This document shows, piece after piece, positions 1 to 4,082 of a stretch of DNA of 5,730 nt. The translations under genes were made by a program, and so were the position numbers. Numbering within the stretch: position 1 is the first letter of the stretch; every line of letters starts with the position of its first letter. This stretch comes from Candidatus Nanohalarchaeota archaeon (GTDB lineage: Archaea; EX4484-52; B79-G9). The stretch is taken from the NCBI GenBank assembly GCA_030635525.1, contig DAOVYR010000077.1, positions 1 through 5,730 of the forward strand, in the 5' to 3' direction. The notes beneath the pieces are model-generated. The model worked only from the letters and a program-made list of their open reading frames with translations. It did not search any database and was not told the DNA's origin.

Positions 1-1530
1 CAGAACATCCTCTACATAGGCAAAGCCAAATCCATAAAAAACCGCATAAAAACCTACTTCCAGAACACAAAAACCCACACACCAAAAATAAAAATGATGC
101 TAAAAAACGCATCCACCCTCGAATACATCCTCACAGACACAGAACTCGAAGCACTCATTCTCGAATCAAACCTAATAAAAAAGCACCATCCGCGCTACAA
201 CATCCTCCTGAAAGACGACAAATCATACCCCTTCATCCGCATAACACTCGAAGAAGACTACCCGCGCGTCTTCCTCACACGAAAACAGCGCGCAAAACAC
301 TCAAAATACTTCGGTCCCTACCCCGAGACCCACGAGATCAAAAAAACCCTGAAATACCTGAACAACCTCTTCGGCATACGGACCTGCCGTGACAAAAAAT
401 TCGCACGGCTACGCCCATGCCTCAACTACGACATAGGCCAGTGCACAGCCCCCTGCACAGGCAAAATCACAAAAACCGGATACCAAAAAAACATACAGGA
501 CCTCATCCTCTACCTCACAGGCAAAAACACACAACTCCTAAAAGACCTTGAACACAAGATGCGCACCCACTCAGAAAAAAGAGAATATGAAGCCGCAAAA
601 CAATACCGCGACAGGCTTGAAGGCATAAAAAAACTCACATCCGCGCAAAAAATCATATCCCAAAAAAACGAAGACATAGACATAATCGCAGCACACACAA
701 AAAACCACACAACCCTCATCCAGCTCCTATACATACGCGCAGGCTCACTCACAGGCAAAACAGACTACATATACCAAAACGAAAACGAGCAGGAAAAAAC
801 CATCCTCAACTCCTTCCTAAAACAATACTACACAAAGCACGAGATACCAAAAACAATCCTCCTATCACACGAGATAGAAGACAAAGCCATCATCCAAAAA
901 TGGCTCACAAAACAAACAAAAACAAAACTGATAGTCCCGAAAAAAGGCGAAAAACACAAACTAATCCTCCTCGCCCAAAAAAACGCAAAAATGAACCTAA
1001 ACGAACACCTATTCCGTACAGAAAAAAACACCCGAACCCTGGAAACCCTAAAAAACAACCTCAACCTGAAAACCCTCCCCCGGCGCATAGAAGCCTTCGA
1101 CATCTCAAACATCTCAGGCAGGCACGCATGCGCATCAATGATAGTATTCATAGACGCAGAACCAAAAAAATCCGAATACCGCCGATACAAAATAAAAACA
1201 ATACACCAGCCAGACGACTATGCCATGATGCAGGAAGTGATAGAGCGCAGGTACGAAAAACACCCCCTACCTGACCTCATATTAGTAGACGGCGGCAAAG
1301 GTCAGCTAAACGCAGCACTAACTTCACTAAAAAAACTAAATCTTCCTCCCGCGCAAATTCTTGGCCTTGCAAAAGAACACGAAGAAATCTACCTTCCGCG
1401 CAAATCATCCCCGATAATGCTCCCCAAAGACTCAGAAGCACTATACCTCCTCCAGAGAGTGCGCGACGAAGCCCATCGTTTCGCAATATCATACCACAAA
1501 CTTCTAAGGTCAAAATCACTAATCGAATGA
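1..1530 (+). CDS. uvrC: UvrABC excinuclease subunit C, 5'-partial, lacking the HhH domain
   Basis: UvrC makes the 3' and 5' incisions beside bulky DNA lesions after UvrAB recognition. The frame is open from base 1, so the N-terminus with the GIY part lies outside; 509 residues are visible. The fragment begins inside the GIY-YIG nuclease (ILYIGKAKSIKNRI, catalytic Glu about residue 55 in LILESNLIKK). Four cysteines follow (about 129, 140, 148, 152) with 10, 7 and 3 residues between them, matching the reported iron-sulfur site of E. coli UvrC. A UVR helical motif lies near 180-212. The RNase H-like second nuclease shows the Asp/Asp/His set: D367 in RIEAFDIS, D430 in LILVDGGKGQ, H492 in RDEAHRFAISYH. 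The protein ends 17 residues after that His, where E. coli UvrC continues into a linker and tandem HhH domain. I see no HhH sequence in any frame downstream. The gene is A/C-rich like the other + strand genes. Confidence 0.97.
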   Translation, partial: QNILYIGKAKSIKNRIKTYFQNTKTHTPKIKMMLKNASTLEYILTDTELEALILESNLIKKHHPRYNILLKDDKSYPFIRITLEEDYPRVFLTRKQRAKHSKYFGPYPETHEIKKTLKYLNNLFGIRTCRDKKFARLRPCLNYDIGQCTAPCTGKITKTGYQKNIQDLILYLTGKNTQLLKDLEHKMRTHSEKREYEAAKQYRDRLEGIKKLTSAQKIISQKNEDIDIIAAHTKNHTTLIQLLYIRAGSLTGKTDYIYQNENEQEKTILNSFLKQYYTKHEIPKTILLSHEIEDKAIIQKWLTKQTKTKLIVPKKGEKHKLILLAQKNAKMNLNEHLFRTEKNTRTLETLKNNLNLKTLPRRIEAFDISNISGRHACASMIVFIDAEPKKSEYRRYKIKTIHQPDDYAMMQEVIERRYEKHPLPDLILVDGGKGQLNAALTSLKKLNLPPAQILGLAKEHEEIYLPRKSSPIMLPKDSEALYLLQRVRDEAHRFAISYHKLLRSKSLIE

Positions 1531-1595
1531 TGTCTCAACATATCATCATATCGTTATCTGGCGATATAGGCACTCCAAAATATCTACATCATCAT

Positions 1596-1611
1596 ACAAA
1601 AGCATATAAAT
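1596..1611 (+). promoter_or_regulatory. Candidate archaeal BRE/TATA promoter for the non-coding region
   Basis: ACAAAAG followed by CATATAAAT resembles an archaeal BRE plus TATA box. It is centred near 1607, predicting a transcript start around 1632-1634. No open reading frame of note follows on this strand before 2015, but the hairpin/repeat region begins just there. This is the main hint that the region is transcribed on the + strand. It could be chance in AT-rich intergenic DNA. Confidence 0.4.
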
Positions 1612-1696
1612 GAGTTGAACTTTATTAACTCTATCCCATATCCTTGGAAGAAATCTCTGTCTCAGTAAGGGAGACTTCTTTCGACAAGAGATGTTT

Positions 1697-1718
1697 CAAA
1701 CTCTTTAAAAGGAGTTTG
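1697..1718. other. Inverted repeat (7-bp stem, 8-nt loop)
   Basis: CAAACTC (1697-1703) and GAGTTTG (1712-1718) form a perfect 7-bp stem, extendable by a T-G pair and T-A pairs inside the loop. It is followed at once by the first copy of AACACTCTTCCCACTT. The same order, hairpin then this 16-mer, occurs again at 1915-1952. Confidence 0.7.
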
Positions 1719-1734
1719 AACACTCTTCCCACTT
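1719..1734. repeat. Direct repeat copy 1, AACACTCTTCCCACTT
   Basis: An exact 16-nt word that recurs at 1937-1952, 218 nt away. Both copies sit directly 3' of a hairpin and are followed by a T-rich stretch. They bracket the tandem repeats, so they may be repeat boundaries or duplicated termination or processing signals. Confidence 0.85.
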
Positions 1735-1744
1735 TCTGCATTAC

Positions 1745-1838
1745 GTACTTGAACAAAACGACCAGTGACATTTCATGTACTAGAGCAAAGCGCCAGTGAC
1801 CTAATGCGTACCTGAACAGAGCAAACAAGTGACCTAAA
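1745..1838. repeat. Three imperfect tandem copies of a 31-32 nt unit
   Basis: Units start with GTAC at 1745, 1777 and 1808, giving periods of 32 and 31 nt. Shared words are GTAC, GAACA/GAGCA and AGTGAC: unit 1 has GTACTTGAACAAAACG, unit 2 GTACTAGAGCAAAGCG, unit 3 GTACCTGAACAGAGC, each ending in AGTGACA or AGTGACC. The period is not a multiple of three, so this is not a protein repeat. There are no unique spacers between long conserved repeats, so it is not a CRISPR array. Confidence 0.7.
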
Positions 1839-1934
1839 CCGAAGGTTTATGGTCGCTCTGATAGTCAACCTTTCTGAAGGTTGAAGCGGAACGCTTTACG
1901 GTCGCTCTAATCGCCAGCCTTTTACAAGGCTGTT
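1835..1934. repeat. Two tandem hairpin modules (about 49 nt) with covarying stems
   Basis: Each module reads: GAA-triloop hairpin, then TTTAT or TTTAC, then GGTCGCTCT (1851-1859 and 1900-1908, period 49), then a second hairpin with a 4-nt loop. The triloop stems are AAACC/GGTTT in module 1 and AAGCG/CGCTT in module 2. The second hairpins are CAACCTT/AAGGTTG and CAGCCTT/AAGGCTG. Differences in the stems are compensated on the partner strand, while the GAA loop and GGTCGCTCT linker are unchanged. AGAGC (1818-1822) and GACC (1831-1834) in the preceding tandem repeat could also pair with GGTCGCTCT. Confidence 0.7.
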
Positions 1935-1936
1935 GA

Positions 1937-1952
1937 AACACTCTTCCCACTT
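1937..1952. repeat. Direct repeat copy 2, AACACTCTTCCCACTT
   Basis: An exact second copy of the 16-mer at 1719-1734, placed just after the hairpin at 1915-1932. It runs into TTCTTTTGTT, which could end a + strand transcript. Confidence 0.85.
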
Positions 1953-1982
1953 CTTTTGTTCTCAATGGCAATATCTATATTA

Positions 1983-1994
1983 TTTTTTAATATT
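1983..1994 (+). promoter_or_regulatory. TATA-like box for bud32
   Basis: TTTTTTAATATT is centred about 26 nt before the ATG at 2015, so transcription should begin at or next to the start codon (leaderless mRNA). No Shine-Dalgarno sequence is visible before the ATG. This favours the start at 2015 over the in-frame ATG at 2024. Confidence 0.55.
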
Positions 1995-2014
1995 AACCTG
2001 CAATAAAATACAAT

Positions 2015-2626
2015 ATGACCTCTATGAAACTAATCCGCCAGGGCGCAGAAGCAAACATCTATCTTAACGAAAGAGACAACACAATCATAAAAGACCGCAT
2101 CAAAAAAACCTACCGTATAACCGAACTCGACAACCGTCTAAGAAAATCAAGAACCAGATCAGAATCAAAACTGATGGACAAAGCGCACAACTTAGGCATC
2201 CTCACACCAAAAATAATATCAACAGAACAGGATAAAATCACGATGGACCACATCGCCGGCAAAAGACTAAAAGACACCCTAAACAAAGAAAACATAAAAA
2301 CCACAATGACCACAATCGGCAAAATCATAGCAACCCTGCACACAAACAACATGATCCATGGCGACCTCACAACCAGCAACTTCATACAAAAAGAAAACGA
2401 CATCTACCTCATCGACTTCGGGCTGGGAAGCATCTCAACATCAACAGAAAAAAAAGCCGTTGACCTGCACCTCTTCGAAGAGGCAATGGAATCAACACAC
2501 TCAGACCTATACGAACCAGCAATCAACTCAATGCAGACAGCCTACAAAAAAAACTACAATGATTCAGAACAGGTCCTAAAAAGACTGGAACAAATAAGAA
2601 AAAGAGGAAGATACGTAAAAAGATAA
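2015..2626 (+). CDS. bud32: KEOPS complex kinase/ATPase Bud32
   Basis: Bud32 is the small atypical kinase of the KEOPS complex. With Kae1, Pcc1 and Cgi121 it makes t6A at tRNA position 37, where its ATPase activity supports Kae1. The 203-residue protein has the family's degenerate nucleotide loop (RQGAEANIY, 8-16), catalytic Lys26 in IIKDRIKKTYR, Glu50 in RTRSESK, catalytic loop HGDLTTSN (115-122; Asp117, Asn122), metal-binding Asp134 in LIDFGLGS, and the basic tail RKRGRYVKR. No activation loop or large C-lobe is seen, as is usual for Bud32. It is stand-alone, whereas several euryarchaea fuse it to Kae1. The promoter position supports the ATG at 2015; the ATG at 2024 is the alternative. The gene converges on the pilin-like gene with 12 bases between stop codons, and no kae1 lies beside it in this window. 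Confidence 0.96.
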   Translation: MTSMKLIRQGAEANIYLNERDNTIIKDRIKKTYRITELDNRLRKSRTRSESKLMDKAHNLGILTPKIISTEQDKITMDHIAGKRLKDTLNKENIKTTMTTIGKIIATLHTNNMIHGDLTTSNFIQKENDIYLIDFGLGSISTSTEKKAVDLHLFEEAMESTHSDLYEPAINSMQTAYKKNYNDSEQVLKRLEQIRKRGRYVKR

Positions 2627-2638
2627 AACCGTACCCAA

Positions 2639-2881
2639 TCAATAATCGCACCGCACATCGCAATCCGCTAGATTCGGATGTGTCTTCACCCCGATATCCC
2701 CTGATCCGCATGCAGTCCTTTTCCAGAGGTTGCAGGCTACATTATCTGTAGTTGGTCTAATATTCCTGTTGGTGTTATCAATACTATTCAAAACAAGCGT
2801 AATCACTGCCAGCGCAACCACAAGAAGCACAACAATCGTTATCACAACATTTATTGATTTCTCAAAACCTTTTCTGTTCAT
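2639..2881 (-). CDS. Small pilin-like protein with class III signal peptide
   Basis: 80 residues. The N-terminus MNRKGFEKSI is followed by a hydrophobic segment (about 11-31, NVVITIVVLLVVALAVITLV). This is the layout of archaeal type IV pilins and related exported proteins, cut by a prepilin peptidase probably after Gly5, with the helix then used for assembly or anchoring. After about residue 32 it is a short polar domain with four cysteines (50, 58, 74, 78), possibly two disulfides or a metal site. The ATG at 2881 is chosen over a TTG 18 bases upstream because it puts the basic RKG at the usual distance, and because a TATA box (2906-2913) lies about 28 nt before it. There are no pilus assembly genes nearby. 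The export signal is well supported; the structural role is not known. Confidence 0.75.
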   Translation of the reverse strand: MNRKGFEKSINVVITIVVLLVVALAVITLVLNSIDNTNRNIRPTTDNVACNLWKRTACGSGDIGVKTHPNLADCDVRCDY

Positions 2882-2905
2882 AACAACTAATATGCACAAA
2901 ACCCC

Positions 2906-2913
2906 TATATAAA
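2906..2913 (-). promoter_or_regulatory. TATA box for the pilin-like gene
   Basis: On the minus strand this reads TTTATATA, centred about 28 nt before the ATG at 2881. That spacing fits a leaderless transcript and argues against the TTG start at 2899. Confidence 0.6.
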
Positions 2914-2951
2914 GATATTATTCTGGTTGAAAACACGCGCATCAACACCAT

Positions 2952-2958
2952 AAAAAAA
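2952..2958 (-). terminator. Poly-T terminator after the tRNA gene
   Basis: Seven T residues on the minus strand, about 20 nt after the tRNA CCA end, with a shorter TTTT at 2974-2977 right after CCA. Runs of T terminate archaeal transcripts. No stem is needed or seen. Confidence 0.5.
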
Positions 2959-2994
2959 CAGATTCTGCCCTGGAAAATGGTGGGGCCCCTGTGA

Positions 2995-3032
2995 AATTCC
3001 CACGCGCCGCCATACACTTTGCGCACGCATGT
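2995..3032 (-). other. T-loop intron (38 nt, between tRNA positions 59 and 60)
   Basis: It splits T-loop TTCAAA^T. The fold fits an archaeal bulge-helix-bulge. The T stem is the outer helix, TTCA (3035-3038) faces GGAA (2997-3000) as a 3-bp central helix plus an A-G mismatch, and the 3-nt bulges are AAA (3032-3034) and TTT (2994-2996). The inner helix is CATGCGT/GCGCGTG, 7 bp with two G-U pairs. Cutting each bulge after its second base restores a consensus T loop. Spliced by the tRNA endonuclease, by inference. Confidence 0.75.
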
Positions 3033-3075
3033 TTTGAACACAGGTCACCAGCTCCCCGAGCTGGAAGGATGACCA

Positions 3076-3109
3076 TTTTAGCATGCGAAACAAAAACACT
3101 TTCGCATGA
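3076..3109 (-). other. D-loop intron (34 nt, after tRNA position 17)
   Basis: Removal joins GGGTAGCT to TGGTCATCC, a typical archaeal D arm. The intron has a perfect 9-bp inner helix, CATGCGAAA (3100-3108) with TTTCGCATG (3082-3090), around a GTGTTTTTG loop. TAG (3112-3114) pairs with CTA (3079-3081) as the central helix, leaving 3-nt bulges CTT and AAT, each cut after the second base. A 4-bp TAGC/GCTA pairing is also possible but gives an overlong D loop. Confidence 0.7.
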
Positions 3110-3145
3110 AGCTACCCTAAGGCCCCGTATATCCTAAATGTATCA

Positions 3146-3156
3146 CCATATTTTTT
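3146..3156 (-). promoter_or_regulatory. TATA-like box for tRNA-Pro
   Basis: On the minus strand AAAAAATATGG is centred about 26 nt before G1 of the tRNA (3126), predicting a start at or near the mature 5' end. It overlaps the trm5 stop codon (3155-3157). The tRNA could therefore be made from its own promoter, by read-through from trm5, or both. Confidence 0.5.
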
Positions 3157-4030
3157 AATCTTTACCCAAAACCCTGAAATCAACAACAACACGATAATGA
3201 TACGGCCCGATATTTCCGCACTTACGCACAAGCAAAACCTCAATCCTGTACCCTGCCTTCCTGCACCTAAGAGAAACCATCTCCGCCGCGCCCCCAAATT
3301 CCTCCTCACTCAAAAAGCAATAAAGATGCACAACAGTCCCGATTGTCGCCTTTTTGAGCGCAGCCTCTAAAAAATCACACGCATTCTTAGGCGCAGGCAT
3401 CATAATCCGCTCAAAAGTCCCGGAAACATCCGAAAGCACATCAGAAACATCCCCCAAAACAACCTCGACCTTATCCGTAACCTTATTAAGCACAACATTC
3501 TCCCTGAAAAAAGCAACAGCATCCGGGTTAACCTCAACACCGACAACTTTAACATCCCTCGACCGCGAAGCAACAATCGCAAACGGCCCAACCCCTGCAA
3601 AAAGGCAAAGAATACTCTCACCATCCTTCACCATATCCCTGATCCTTCCCCTCTCAGACGCAAGCTTACTCGAAAAATAAGCGCAAGTAGGATCAACCTT
3701 AAACCGGCACCCATGCTCGCGATGAACAGTCTCTGTAGCCTTAGAAGGCCGAAAACCCTTAGGCACCCACTTAAAATCCCTATCTTTAGACTCATAAACA
3801 ACCTCATACTCAGGAACCCGGAACTTTCCACCCACATCTCCTGTCTTCATCAGAACAACCTTCAGGTGCTTCTGGACACAAACAAGCGCCTCTGCAATCT
3901 CGCGCTTCTTTGAAACAAGAGACTCCCTCAGCTCAATAATCCCGATATCCCCGATAACCTCAAAAGATCGGTCCAGCGCACCAATCTCATCACCGGATAA
4001 TTTACCCGAAAGCGCATCCTTAAGATTCAT
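3155..4030 (-). CDS. trm5: tRNA (guanine37-N1)-methyltransferase, Trm5 family
   Basis: Trm5 transfers a methyl group from S-adenosylmethionine to N1 of G37 in tRNAs for Pro, Leu and Arg, preventing frameshifts; in tRNA-Phe m1G37 also starts wyosine synthesis. The 291 residues show the D2 region (FEVIGDIGIIEL, 23-34; R71 in KFRVPEYE), the signature HREHGCRFKVDPTCAYFSSK (103-122) with SKLASERGRI, the SAM-binding FAGVGPF (144-150), acidic motif VGVEVNPDA (163-171) and tail GPYHYRVVVDF. The catalytic motif is MPAPK (211-215) where M. jannaschii Trm5 has MNLPK. The separate N-terminal D1 domain of the longer Trm5b form is absent. The ATG at 4030 fits the TATA box and the family start better than an ATG 39 bases upstream. 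Valine is unusually common (40 of 291 by hand count). tRNA-Pro follows directly. Confidence 0.9.
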   Translation of the reverse strand: MNLKDALSGKLSGDEIGALDRSFEVIGDIGIIELRESLVSKKREIAEALVCVQKHLKVVLMKTGDVGGKFRVPEYEVVYESKDRDFKWVPKGFRPSKATETVHREHGCRFKVDPTCAYFSSKLASERGRIRDMVKDGESILCLFAGVGPFAIVASRSRDVKVVGVEVNPDAVAFFRENVVLNKVTDKVEVVLGDVSDVLSDVSGTFERIMMPAPKNACDFLEAALKKATIGTVVHLYCFLSEEEFGGAAEMVSLRCRKAGYRIEVLLVRKCGNIGPYHYRVVVDFRVLGKD

Positions 4031-4052
4031 GACAATACTTGCAAACCATATT

Positions 4053-4062
4053 ATTTTAAAAT
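4053..4062. promoter_or_regulatory. Palindromic TATA box shared by trm5 and dphB
   Basis: ATTTTAAAAT is its own reverse complement and lies in the 52-nt gap between divergent genes. Its centre (4057.5) is about 27 nt from the trm5 ATG (4030) and 25 nt from the dphB ATG (4083), the normal distance for leaderless archaeal transcripts in both directions. No second AT-rich box is present in the gap, so one TBP site may serve both genes. Confidence 0.6.
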
Positions 4063-4082
4063 TACGCAAATCACATAATACT

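Larger units (their letters stand above)
1633..1958 (+). ncRNA. Candidate structured non-coding RNA or repeat cluster
   Basis: This is the only long stretch without a plausible gene (1531-2014). It holds at least five short inverted repeats: GTCTC/GAGAC (1659-1675), CAAACTC/GAGTTTG (1697-1718), TAAACC-GAA-GGTTTA (1835-1849), TCAACCTT-TCTG-AAGGTTGA (1865-1884), AAGCG-GAA-CGCTT (1884-1896) and CAGCCTT-TTAC-AAGGCTG (1915-1932). It also holds a three-copy tandem repeat. Matching hairpins differ by paired, compensating changes, which suggests selection on RNA or DNA structure. A + strand TATA-like box lies about 26 nt before the left end, and a T-rich run (TTCTTTTGTT, 1951-1960) lies at the right end. 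I saw no RNase P or SRP RNA signature. Strand and boundaries are inferred. A non-transcribed repeat cluster is the main alternative. Confidence 0.35.
2978..3126 (-). tRNA. tRNA-Pro(GGG) with two introns and encoded CCA
   Basis: Read on the minus strand from G1 at 3126, exons 3110-3126, 3033-3075 and 2978-2994 join into a 77-nt cloverleaf. Acceptor GGGGCCT/GGGCCCC has a final U-G pair. D arm is GGGT with loop AGCTTGGTCA. Anticodon stem CCAGC/GCTGG is perfect, with loop TCGGGGA. Variable loop is TGAC. T stem CTGTG/CACAG encloses TTCAAAT. Discriminator A73 is followed by CCA (2978-2980). The anticodon GGG (3055-3057) and the G1-C72, A73 ends indicate proline. Without removing the inserts neither the D loop nor the T loop fits. 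Position 33 is C instead of the near-universal U. G37 is present, the target of Trm5. The gene lies 28 nt after trm5 and has its own TATA-like box. Splice points were found by hand folding. Confidence 0.85.

Noticed and set aside
900..1274. 124-codon plus-strand frame inside uvrC
   Set aside because: It lies wholly within the conserved UvrC coding sequence in another frame. Its Lys/Pro/Arg-rich make-up is what the A/C-rich strand gives when frame-shifted.
1631..1828. 65-codon minus-strand reading frame in the intergenic repeat region
   Set aside because: It runs through tandem repeats with 31-32 nt period and hairpins, has no recognisable domain and no promoter at its start. The DNA structure explains the sequence better.
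1745..1952. CRISPR array
   Set aside because: The repeats are imperfect, abut one another with no unique spacers of regular length, and no cas genes are present.
1633..1958. RNase P RNA or SRP RNA
   Set aside because: I looked on both strands for the conserved core words of these RNAs and for the SRP GNAR-loop helix and did not see them.
2882..2899. TTG start for the pilin-like protein six codons upstream
   Set aside because: It would lengthen the leader and lie too close to the TATA box at 2906-2913. The ATG at 2881 fits both the signal peptide and the promoter spacing.
2730..2912. 60-codon plus-strand hydrophobic frame opposite the pilin-like gene
   Set aside because: The hydrophobic stretch is the antisense of the pilin membrane helix. 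Only the minus-strand reading has a class III signal peptide and a well-placed TATA box.
3053..3060. Reading the anticodon as CGG with U33
   Set aside because: It would shift the loop by one and break the perfect CCAGC/GCTGG stem.
2905..3099. 64-codon minus-strand frame across the tRNA gene
   Set aside because: It overlaps tRNA-Pro and its introns and matches no protein family I know. The cloverleaf is the stronger explanation.
3076..3114. Alternative D-loop splice points using a 4-bp TAGC/GCTA central helix
   Set aside because: Cutting the resulting TTC and AAA bulges would leave five bases between positions 15 and 18, too many for a D loop. The chosen sites give a standard D arm.
3354..3680. 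108-codon plus-strand Ser/Thr-rich frame inside trm5
   Set aside because: Antisense to conserved Trm5 motifs and low in complexity; a shadow of the real gene.
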